From NCBI GenBank assembly GCA_907165275.2, contig OU015651.1:7524501-7588500 (forward strand): a DNA stretch of 64,000 nt, written 5' to 3'. The translations under genes and the position numbers were made by a program. This DNA is from Zygaena filipendulae (Eukaryota > Arthropoda > Insecta > Lepidoptera > Zygaenidae). The notes under the pieces are model-generated. The model was not told the DNA's origin and ran no database searches. It saw nothing but the letters and a program-made list of their open reading frames with translations. The first letter of the stretch is position 1, and each line of letters begins with the position of its first letter. Positions 54,604 through 64,000 of the stretch are shown here, piece by piece.

Positions 54604-56645
54604 TACGTCAAACTATCAAAATAATATTTTTAACTTTTAACATTTTGGAAACCATGATCTGCTGGATTTTAAATTGGAGTTCTGGTTTTGGATCCACTTT
54701 TGTATCAAAGTTCTGGTACTGATATGTGAGAAACAAAGGAGTTTCGGCCTTCACGTGCTAGTGGAACTGTTAAATTAATATTCTTTACCTTTTTTAAACT
54801 CTACTATGATCTGCTGGATTTTAAACGGGAGTTCTGGTTTTGGATCCATTTAGGTATCAAAGTTCTGGTACTAATATGTGAGAAACAATGGAGTTCCGGC
54901 CTTCACGTGCTATTGGAACTGTTAAAATAATATTTTTTTAATTTTTTAACTACTCTACCATGATGTGCTGGATTTTAAACGGGAGTTCTGGTTTTGGATC
55001 CACTTCTGTATCAAAGTTCTGTTACTGATATTTGAGAAACAAAGGAGTTCCGGCCTCCACGTGCTATTGGAACTGTTAAAATAATATTTTTTTAATTTTT
55101 TAACTACTCTACCATGATCTGCTGGATTTTAAACAGGAGTTCTGGTTTGCGATCCACTTCTGTATCGAAGTTCTTATACTGATCTGTGAGAAACAATGGA
55201 GTTCCGACCTCCACGTCCTAGTGGAACTGTTAAAATTTTATTTTTTTATTTTTTTTACTACTCTACTATGATCTGCTGGATTTTAAACAGGAATTCTGGT
55301 TTTGGATCTACTTCTGTATCGAAGTTCTGATACTGATATGTGAGAAACAAAGGAGTTCCGGCTTCCACGTGCTAGTGGAACTGTTAAAATTTTTATTTTT
55401 ATTTTTTTTTACTACTCTACTATGATCTGCTGGATTTTAAACGGGAGTTCTGGTTTTGGATCTACTTCTGTATCGAAGTTCTGATACTGATATGTGAGAA
55501 ACAAAGGAGTTCCGGCTTCCACGTGCTAGTGGAACTGTTCAAATTTTTTTTTTTAAATTTTTTTACTACTCTACTATGATCTGCTGGATTTTAAACGGGA
55601 GTTCTGGTCTCGGATCCACTTCCGTATCGGAGTGCTGATGCTGATCTGTAAGAAACAAAGGAGTTCCGGCCTCCACATGGTAGTGCAACTGTTAAATTAA
55701 AATTCTTTAACTTTTTACCTGCTCTACCATGATCTGCTGGATTTTAAACGGGAGTTCTGGTTCACGATCCACTTCTGTATCGAAGTTCTGATACTGATCT
55801 GTGAGGAACAAAGGAGTTCCGGCCTCCACGTGCTAGTGGAACTGTTAAATAAATATTCTTTAACTTTTTAACTACTCTACCATGATCTGCTGGACTTTAA
55901 ACGGGAATCCTGGTCTCGGATCCACTTCTGTATCGGAGTTCTGATGCTGATCTATGAGAAACAAAGGAGTTCCGGCCTCCACGTACTATTGGAACTGTTA
56001 AAATAATATATTTTTTAATTTTTTTACTACTCTACCATGATCTGCTGGATTTTAAACGGGAGTTCTGGTTTGCGATCCACTTCTGTATCGAAGTTCTGAT
56101 AATTATCTGTGAGAAACGAGGTAGTTCCGGCCTCCACATGCTAGTCCACGCATTGGTGAAAGCACTTAAAATTTATCTTTATACTTTTTTACTTTTGCAC
56201 TATGATCTGCTGGCTCTTTAACGGGAGTTATGCACCTAATTCTAGTTCTATTCTAGAGTGCTGATATCGAACATTAAGAAACAAAAGGTTTCTTGCCTCA
56301 AAACAGCTTTAAAACCCTTTTATTACGATTCAAATCTAATTATTTTTACTTCTAGACCCATATTTACGGATTGATTTTTTTAGGGTAAGACCGCCAGAAC
56401 TATTTCTGAAAAGTATCAGGAACTCCACAACTAACCTTAACGCAAAAGAAAATCGCTTTTATTTTTGATTTTCCGGAAAATGATCTGCTACGGGAAGTTA
56501 GCAGATCATTTTTTCAACAGCGTTTTTTTCAGGTTTAAACGCCGGAACTATTTCTAAAAAGTATCAGGAACTCTAGAACTCAGCTGCATGCGAACAGAAC
56601 TCTAAAAAAAAATTGATCTGCTGGCAAATGATATGCCAAGTTCAC
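54604..56645 (-). repeat. foldback right arm
   Basis: Inverted counterpart of 48840-50565, with about 11 TGATCTGCTG motifs against 9 in the left arm; ends CCAAGTTCAC. Confidence 0.9.
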
Positions 56646-56735
56646 CAACATAATAGGTTTTGAGTTAAAAACTTTTTGAGTCGAAACAAAGAAATAAACA
56701 AAAAAAATAAATCTTTCCTCTTATATGATATTAGT
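56646..56735 (-). mobile_element. Helitron copy, right part
   Basis: Continues the split copy at 48690-48839 in the same orientation. Confidence 0.65.
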
Positions 56736-56931
56736 AAAGACAAACAAACAAACACAAAAATTAAATACAAATACAAAGAAAAAGGGCGTTGAATGACTTG
56801 AACGATCTATTTTCATGAGTTTTTATGTTTCAGTCCGAGCTGGCCTTAATTTTAAGATCTTGATAGCTTTCATTAGCAGAAAAAAGGCTTTATTAAAAAC
56901 ATTGATCATGATTTAACATGTTGTAAAATTT

Positions 56932-57432
56932 GCTGCAAATATTTAAAGGGTTGGAAGTATACCTACACCGTTATAAACATAATCATAAAAAAAATGATAA
57001 ACAAAATAAATCAAAAAGAAAACTTGTGAAGGCGCTCGCCGCTCAATCGCTTTACATTCGCCGCGCACTGGTAACTTATGGTCAATGACCTCGATCGAGC
57101 TGAACAGCTGATCCAAAGATAATATAATACTATACTATCCATATAATATACACTATACTATCCAATATATCTAATATATCCAATATATAGGTTTAGGTAC
57201 CTACTATACTATCCATTGCTCGCTGTGTGCGTGGCGCGTGCTTTGTATACGTATAAGTGAGCTACGTGTAGGTATAATTGTGTACCTACCTTGTTAGTGT
57301 AATTGTAATGATTTTTTAATGAATTTTATTTTCTTCATATTCTGAAAAACTGCCGAACTTATAATATTATTTTTTCGCTTATCCTGTTTGTTATTAACAT
57401 ATACTTTCAGCCCTGTAAATATTGCAGTTAAT
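56932..57432. mobile_element. MITE I, copy 3
   Basis: TTTGCTGCAAATATTTAAAG...TATACTTTCAGCCCTGTAAA; GAAGGCGCTCGCCGCTCAAT, GAGCTGAACAGCTGATCC and GCTCGCTGTGTGCGTGGCGC shared with other copies; an AT-rich expansion near 57118-57200. Confidence 0.76.
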
Positions 57433-57552
57433 TTTAACAAATGTTTTATAGGTTAACCTAGTTATTTACTCACATTTTCATTCGCGAATGGGTAAAAAAA
57501 ATATTGGTAATAAATAAAACAAAAGTCATTCAAATCAAATAATTGTCGTATT

Positions 57553-57558
57553 TTTATT
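57553..57558 (-). promoter_or_regulatory. polyadenylation signal of the Group-7-like gene
   Basis: AATAAA on minus about 150 nt past the stop codon. Confidence 0.55.
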
Positions 57559-57708
57559 TGTAAAAATATAGTGATAAGACAGATTTTGAAATTCCAGCAG
57601 GTACCTACACTATCACTGATTGGGCTGTTCTTGTTATATCTACTATCTTTGATCTAAGTCTCATATAAAATTTTCTGAGGTTTCATTATTCATTCTATTC
57701 CATCTGTG

Positions 57709-60700
57709 TTAGTTTTGTGCTTCAAGTCCGTTCAAAACATCCTTGATAGCTTCGTTTATGGCCGCGATTCCGCCGTACAGAGCTACACGGATATTTTGTT
57801 GAACGATTCCAATAATGGTATTGTCGAAGATACTGGTGAAGACGCTGAGTAGGGGGTTCAACAGCCAGTCGTACAGGAAATTACCACTCAAACGCACGCG
57901 TAGACGTCTATAAAAACATTATTTATACGTGCATTTGAAAAATTTATCTTATCTTCCTACCTAGCGGTCCCACCAGTGATGGATGACCGGATTTAGCAGA
58001 ATAGGCTAGGTATTTGACAATTTATTTTTTTATTTTTAGCCCGTCCTGTAGATTCCTAAAAAATATTAGACACGTATTTTTTCTTTTTTTACGTAAGCAA
58101 AAAATAACGGAGATTCGTTGAGGCGAAATGTCTTGTGACGTCAAAGCAGGTGCAGTTTTTACCTGTATAATATTATGACGTGACGTTACGAGCCCCCACT
58201 CCCAAACTTTAATGCGCTTTATCCAAGTATATTTTCATTAAATTGAAGAAGCAAAATATACGTGTCTATTATTTTTTATTATCTAACTGACGGATTAAAT
58301 AAATGGCCTATTATGATGATTACGGCAAGATTTTATCGGGTTTAAACACAAGCACCGGGTTGAATGCCCATATAATATACAGGTTGTTCCACGGATATGC
58401 CACATGGAAGGAAAGTACCTTGGATATTGTAGATATGGAACATTTTACTGAAAGAAGTCATTATTTGAATTTAAAAAACAATTTAATCTGTACTCATAGA
58501 TATTTAAATAATTACCTACATGGTTGAACCGGGAATCGTACCCGTTACATGAAATAATAATCACCCTGTAGCTTTACCATACCGATCGGAAGGCTTCACA
58601 TAAAGATTAGTTTTTGCTAAATAGCATAGTGACAAAAATAAAAGGAAGACCATGAATTTTAATTTTTTTTTACACTTATTAGTATTAGACCGGTGCTTAT
58701 GATAATGTCAGTTGTATCATTTTACATCAAATATATACCAATTTCTATTAGTAAAGGTTACTGAACTCTTCTTGAGCTACCCTTACGTAATGAACCACAG
58801 AATAATCAAAAATTCGTAATTTATGTATCTAACTACATTAGACCCATGAAGAATAATGACTTTATTCCTTCACCTCGAAGGTACGATAATTCGATTCCTA
58901 ATTTTATGATAGTCCATATGAGATTTCATCAAGGGAAGACGAGGCTGTAAGTGGAAATACATATAGTACCTAATAATACTTTAGGTGAGAATAACTTAGG
59001 TGTCTCGCATTGTTGAAGGTTTTCGAAGCGTCAAAGAAAATCTCTACATTTTCACGTAGGTGATAAGTCTTCCGAAATCTCTTATCTACCTATAGGTAAT
59101 TTAAATCTTCTTTTTTCTAAATAAATAATAATATATACTTAATACTCATAGACTAATTCTAAATTATTTCTATAATGTAGGTTACAATTACGTTTAATCA
59201 AATAGATAATAATCTATAGTTTGTAGATATCAAGGTGTTTGTGACTTTTTTATCCGTAAAATAAACTATACCTACGTAAACTTTGATTTTTGTTATCATA
59301 TTATCCTTTAATTGATATAACTACCTACATATTATATACCTAGTCACAGGTAGATATCATGAATTATTAGTTTATTGTTATTAAGACTTAGATAAGTTAT
59401 CATAAATAATTAGTAATGAAAGGTCAATCACCGAAATTCTTATTTTCCATCATCACGAAATACGCAGACCTTAAGGTGGCCAGAGTAGTTACCATCCTGA
59501 GGTCGCCTTAAAAATATTGCCTCTACTATAGCTATAGCAGGCCGCTTTGTCTGTTAGATTAAATCGGTATTTTGTTATTTTTAGCTTTTATTTTTGGCTT
59601 TTATTTTTAGTTTTTTAGATTTGTGTTTTTTAAATGAAACAATTGAATGAACATACCGAATCGATTTACCTTAGCTGTAAAATAGGTTATTAACAAATTA
59701 GACAGCAAAGTTCACTTACCCAATGTCCCTAAGGTCAAACTGTTGTAGATGAATCTCGTCGTTGTTAAAGTCAATGACCACATCCACAGCAACAACCATA
59801 CTACTCAATGATGCATTAACTCTACCCTCGGGGCCTATATTCATCACGTTCACTAGGTATCTCATTAGGAACTGAAATTTAACAAAGCACTAAATACTAG
59901 CACTAGATAATAACTATGTACCTATATGTCACCGAATAATTGTAAAAACCATTAGGTAGTTTGTAAACTACTGGTTGTAAACTAGCGGTAACATTTTAAA
60001 ATGCTGAGGACAGAAAATGCATTGTGGTGGGTGCTCAGGCTCACACATGAGAAATCGCTACTGTCGGTAGCATTTGACTTTGTAGTACCAACCTACCTAA
60101 GTCACAGAACGTGCACGCGAAGATCTTGGCAATGCCAACCATTTATAATCAAATAGTTTTTAAAATTTGACGGTAACATAACATTATGTATAGGTACCAG
60201 CCACCAAATACAAGTAATCGTAATAAGATAAGGATGGGAGAAGTTTTAAGCAGTCCGTTTGACCGGTATTTATGTTGCATATTTAGAATCTACATAAACT
60301 AGCTTTTCATAGCAGTTTCATTTCGGAGTTCCCGCGGAAATTCAGGGATACTACAAAGTACTTACCTACCCTGTGTTTTTTTCTGAACTCCTGACGACTT
60401 CTGACGACTGAAATTTCATGATGATCGGTTGAGTAGTTAAGGCGTGACAGCGTAACAGACAAAAAATAAACTCACATTTGTATTTATAATATTAGGATTA
60501 CAACAATGTCACATCAAATCTGGAGGTATTCAAATTTCAAGGTGTAAAATAAAAAGAAAAAGGTATCCTATGCCTAAATTAAGTACCTACTTACCTAACA
60601 TAATCTCAAATGTAATATATAATATATATATATACCTATTACCTATGGCATTTCGCGTTAATTTTACCTCCATATCAGTGAACTTCAATTCGACGCGAAC

Positions 60701-63700
60701 TCGCAGCATGTTGGCAAAGTAGTGAACCAATTGGTCTCCCGAACGCGCCACATTCACTAAACCAGTCATGGTGCCATCGTAGAGTTTCAGTTGGGCGCGG
60801 TAGGTAATCAGAACTGGTTTCTGCAAGAAAACGTCATCGATGGCGAATAAGCTTATTTAACTTCTACCATTCACTCTATAATATATCTATTGATTATTGA
60901 ACGACGCAGGTATAATTTTAGTCGGGTGTTTAGTATGCATCTTAGTTTAGATATATTTAAATATAGGTTAATGTTTTAATAATTATAATGCTTCAAACGT
61001 CGTTCGTCGCAAACTAAGCAGAGCTTCTAATTTAGGAAGGTACCAGACGACTGATGTTAGATAACTGGGCGACCGAGCTTCGCTTGTGGTTACGTAGAAA
61101 AGCGGTACCAAACTCTCATTATTCATTGAATGAAAACACGGATGAAACGACGTTTTCTAAAAATTAAACCTAGCTAGATCGATTAATCTCTCCCGAATCC
61201 CCCTGCATACTAAATTTAATGAAAATCGTTGGAGCCGTTTCCGAGATTCAGATTATATACATATATGTATTTACACAAATATATTTATACATATACCTAT
61301 ATATATCTAAGAATTGCTCGTTTCATGAGTTTTATGTTTTGATGGAGGTACTTGGATACATTAAGAATGCCTCGTAATTTTAATAAGCAAACTAGAGTGC
61401 TGAGCGAGTGGTGCGTTGATTCTGCCATTGTGTATGTTATTGCTATGGTACCTAAATCCCCCCCCCCCCCCCCGCCCCCGAACCAAATACCAGATCCGCG
61501 CCTGGCGTCAGAACCTAAAGAAATCTAAAAAAAGGAAATTAAGTACCTGTGTTACATTTTTGACGGTTTCGTTTTGTTAATATACACACCGGCAGAATTA
61601 GCGGAACATAAAAAGGCAGAGTATAGAAATAATTACGTATATATATTAAAACAAATTATTATCAGGCATGAAGTAATAAACTAATATACATCTTTTAACA
61701 TCGATTTTAAGAAGTTTTTAGTTAAATTTTATTAAAAGTAATCAAAATTAAAAAAAAACAAAAAAGTCTCTAGTTTGTGAGAACACAGACAATGTTGCAA
61801 ATAAAAGTGGAATCACGAAGGGGAAACACACGTTATTACTCGTTCATTAATTTAGTGTTAAAATCACAGTAATCTTTAATTTGCAACATTATTTGTGTGC
61901 CCACAAATTAGAGAAAAAGTGTTTTTTTTATTATTATTTTAAATAAAATTTAATAATTTAATTACAAACTTTTAAAGTGTTAAAAGATGTATATTAATTT
62001 ATTACTTCACGTCTAATTATTATTTGTTTTAATATATATACGTCATTATTTCTATACTCTGCCTTTTATGTTCCGCTAATTCTGCCGGTGTGTATATTTT
62101 ATTTAATATAGTCTATACATCTACATCTACATCACAAAATCTGTTTAGTTTGTCAATTAATCACCATAACAGTGTTGACATTTATTTTATAGTTATATTA
62201 TACTAGCATGTGCCACACAGTTTCACCCGCGGTAATTTCGGGGTTCCCACGGGAATTCCGTGATAAAAAGTAGGTAAGTCCTTTTCTGTACCCCTGACAA
62301 CGTGCATGCCAAATTTCATCCAAATACGTTAAGCCGTTTTTGCGTGATTGAGTAACAAACATCCAAACATCCACACTATCACATTTATAATATTAGTAGG
62401 ATTCACTTAAAAAAAATTCACAGAATATATATTCGGTGAATATTTTATGTGTCTACCTACCTGTTGCAGCCTGAGATACAGCCTGGTGACAGACGGACCC
62501 TTTGGGTACGGAACCCTAATCATCAAGTGTAGTAATGAAGTAGGTAGATAGGTACATGTACTTACAACTTCGAATTCCGCGTTAATTACAGGCAAAGGCA
62601 TAGGATCGAGACCATGTTGCTGCATGAAAGGCTTGAGCCTAGCAATAGTCGTGTCCACATAATCGTTCACATTCGCGGTCAGACCAATATCCTCCCATCT
62701 TGACCTGATTACGACGATAATCAATAATATAGGTACAATGTTAACAAAAATGAGGAAAAAAACATATTTTTTCCATCAGAACGATTGACTGCAAAAGTGC
62801 TGTTATATAGGCGCGTTTACTTTATTCACAAGTTTTTTAATGATTACTTAATTTTAATTAAAGATTTTTAAAACAAAACCGCCGCAATCAGAGACTTTCA
62901 ATAAATTAACATTAATTTTATGAACGTACTTGAGTGCGGCAGTTTTGTTTTAAAAATCTTAACTATTAAATTAAGTAGGTAATCATTAAAACGACTCTGA
63001 GTGCAGGCGTTAGTTTTCAGTGTAAATTAACTAGGTACAATTACGTTACTTTCTAGAGCCCAAGCAATCCTGCATAGCCAATTAGTTCCCGCGTTTTTTT
63101 CGCCTTTATAATTAAAATCTACACTTAAAATTATAATAATCTAAAGTAATATTATAAAGGGGGAAGATTAGATTTTTTGTTTGTTTGTTACAATATATCT
63201 CAAAAACTACTAAATCGATTTCAAAAGTTCTTTTACCATTAGAATGCTACATTATCTCTGAGTAACATAGGCTATATTGTAACCCGAAATTCCCGCGGGA
63301 ACCTCGAAATTACCGTTGTTGAAACCGCGGGGAGAAGCTAAGTATATCTAGTACCTATTAAAGGGCATTTTTGTATGGTTTGTAACGAACAAACTCAAAC
63401 TATTGGATCGATTTAAAAAATTCTTTCACTTATAGGAAGCTACGGTAGTCCTGAGTGACATAGAGAACTTTTTATCCCGAAGTTCTTATAGGAACTCCAA
63501 AATTAGCGCGGTTGAAACCAGGGAGAACAGCTATAGTTATAGAGTCATTTTGGCAATGCATTTCTCTTTTGTACACGATTCTGTACTGTGGAAAATGCGC
63601 GAAATGCGGAAAAAATGGTTAAGGGTTACAAAAATTCTAAATCGAAATATTGAATTGTCACCTTACACGCGATTCACTAACGGAGTGGTTGGTTGATGGA

Positions 63701-63773
63701 TCCTTATGACATCGGCCTGTCCCAAAACCAGCAAAAGGGCTAACACCACAACTGTGTTACATATTCTGTCCAT
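57709..63773 (-). CDS. secreted Group-7 allergen / takeout-JHBP superfamily lipid-binding protein
   Basis: Five exons on minus, all phases consistent: 63773-63667, 62704-62566, 60820-60668, 59871-59720 and 57907-57709; 750 nt, 249 residues. Residues 1-21 are a signal peptide (MDRICNTVVVLALLLVLGQA). The body is an elongated beta/alpha BPI-like fold as in JHBP and takeout proteins. The pattern LKLYDGTMTGLVNVARSGDQ, then NIGPEGRVNAS, LRDIGRLRVRLSG, YDWLLNPL and an amphipathic C-terminal helix resembles the arthropod Group-7 allergen family more closely than classical takeout. A role in binding a hydrophobic ligand outside cells is inferred. No N-glycan or Cys pattern was relied on. Introns carry several MITEs. 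Confidence 0.85.
58072..58300. mobile_element. repeat J, copy 2
   Basis: Ends GACACGTATTTTTTC and ATACGTGTC are inverted; AAACTTTAATGCGCTTTATC shared with 25362-25600. Confidence 0.65.
58301..59719 (-). other. intron of the Group-7-like gene
   Basis: AT-rich; no element recognised. Confidence 0.55.
59872..60300 (-). other. intron of the Group-7-like gene
   Basis: Nothing supported apart from AT-rich sequence. Confidence 0.5.
60301..60497 (-). mobile_element. decayed Helitron copy
   Basis: TTCGGAGTTCCCGCGGAAAT, TGATCGGTTGAGTAGTTAAG and TATTTATAATATTAGGA remain; the CTAG end is lost. Confidence 0.65.
60821..61582 (-). other. intron of the Group-7-like gene with a 16-C run
   Basis: Mostly unique. 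A homopolymer of 16 C, then G and five C, lies at 61458-61479. CCGTTTCCGAGATTCAGATT with repeated ATATAC is a common lepidopteran repeat tail. Confidence 0.6.
61583..62094. mobile_element. MITE with TIRs over 100 bp (TA target site)
   Basis: 512 bp flanked by TA. Ends TACACACCGGCAGAATTAGC... and their complement stay paired for about 115 bp with few mismatches. GTTGCAAAT/ATTTGCAAC also pair inside. Tc1/mariner-type by TA duplication; non-coding. Confidence 0.87.
62203..62401 (-). mobile_element. short Helitron copy
   Basis: Plus view CTAGCATGTGCCACACAGTT to TTATAATATTAGTAGGA. Ends intact. Confidence 0.82.
62829..63003. mobile_element. palindromic MITE L, copy 2
   Basis: TTTTTAAAACAAAACCGCCG / GCGGCAGTTTTGTTTTAAAA inverted arms and ACGACTCTGAGTGC at the right end, as in 27041-27274. 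Confidence 0.76.
63133..63341 (+). mobile_element. Helitron copy
   Basis: TTACAATATATCTCAAAAAC, TGAGTAACATAGGCTATATT and TTCCCGCGGGAACCTCGAAA, ending CCGCGGGGAGAAGCTAAG; same subfamily as the copy split by the foldback element. Confidence 0.7.
63360..63535 (+). mobile_element. decayed Helitron copy
   Basis: TTGTATGGTTTGTAACGAAC, GAGTGACATAGAGAACTTTT and GTTGAAACCAGGGAGAACAGC; adjacent to the previous copy in the same orientation. Confidence 0.62.
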
Positions 63774-63796
63774 CTTGCTTTTACTTCGGTATATCT

Positions 63797-63834
63797 ACTG
63801 ACTAAATTTTATTCTGATTATCATCGTTTTTATA
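63797..63834 (-). promoter_or_regulatory. TATA box and initiator of the Group-7-like gene
   Basis: Minus-strand TATAAAA (63834-63828) and TCAGT (63801-63797), the arthropod initiator, spaced about 35 bp, 24 nt upstream of the ATG. Spacing is slightly long. Confidence 0.5.
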
Positions 63835-64000
63835 CTTACAATATACGTATCGTGGTATATATTTGATCTATTGATTAATAACTACATATTAACTGATTTT
63901 ATCAAAACCGTCATGAAAAATAATACCTACCTACCTACCGATTACGGTCGCACTGGTATCTATGCTTATTCTTTAATTTACAATAATAATTATAATATTT

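Larger units (their letters stand above)
48840..56645. mobile_element. 7.8-kb foldback-like element
   Basis: Ends GTGAACTTGGCATATCATTT and its complement. Left arm 48840-50565, centre 50566-54603, right arm 54604-56645. Both arms are inverted copies made of a unique terminal part of about 430 bp plus tandem units of about 153 bp; the right arm carries about two more units. The centre is a single-orientation array. No transposase is encoded. Flanks CAACTCCAATAGCTTTG (48818-48834) and CAACATAATAGGTTTTG (56646-56662) agree at 13 of 17 positions and may be an old target duplication. The architecture resembles Foldback/Galileo elements; the superfamily is not proven. Confidence 0.88.

Noticed and set aside
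50558..54722. Many 60-114 codon ORFs on both strands in the foldback centre
   Set aside because: They are the same 150-bp unit read over and over and break wherever a unit is 149 or 151 bp; no start context, domain or transcript evidence.
57118..57200. Short AT-rich tandem stretch as a promoter or origin
   Set aside because: It is a local expansion inside MITE I copy 3 and absent from the other copies.

Overview
This is nuclear DNA from an insect, almost certainly a moth or butterfly. The genes have GT-AG introns and insect-type proteins. The DNA between exons is AT-rich and packed with nested transposons. Many copies of a Helitron family resemble the lepidopteran 'Lep1' type: they start near TCCTACTAATATTATAA and end in a GC hairpin followed by CTAG. 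Species cannot be told from the sequence alone.

Five host genes are readable, with in-phase exon joins wherever there are introns. (1) 1-8165, plus: the 3' half of misshapen (msn), a GCK-IV/MAP4K4-TNIK kinase, including its CNH domain. (2) 10677-11072, minus: an intronless PDRG1 homologue, a prefoldin-like subunit. (3) 21762-37672, plus: a nine-exon gene for a 383-residue RGG- and GY-rich low-complexity protein that I cannot name. (4) 43637-46288, minus: ribosomal protein L30. (5) 57709-63773, minus: a secreted protein of the Group-7 allergen / takeout-JHBP lipid-binding superfamily.

The rest is a museum of mobile DNA. At 8-14 kb are a 610-bp P-element-like insertion with a THAP exon and 8-bp target duplications, and nested MITEs. 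At 14.1-19.0 kb a copia-type retrotransposon with identical LTRs sits inside a LINE that itself sits inside an older repeat; this copia has lost its reverse transcriptase. At 19.8-21.4 kb are nested palindromic MITEs. At 23-37 kb the introns of the RGG gene hold LINE, SINE, piggyBac-type, mariner and Helitron copies. At 40.5-42.0 kb is an apparently complete Tc1 transposon. At 42.2-43.6 kb are six Helitrons in two tandem trains. At 46.5-48.1 kb is a gutted hAT element. At 48.84-56.65 kb is a 7.8-kb foldback-like element: arms of 1.7 and 2.0 kb built of about 153-bp repeats around a 4-kb array of about 150-bp repeats.

Two observations look least conventional. One is a 23-bp sequence present at 21229-21251 and, inverted but identical, at 48623-48645, each time between perfect but different 9-bp direct repeats; diverged relatives lie near 11.15 and 12.42 kb. 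This looks like mobility of a unit far shorter than any standard element. The other is the giant foldback element, whose arms repeat the motif found at its extreme ends and whose centre has a three-unit higher-order periodicity. The host genes are unrelated in function and form no operon-like unit; what links the window is repeated transposon insertion.
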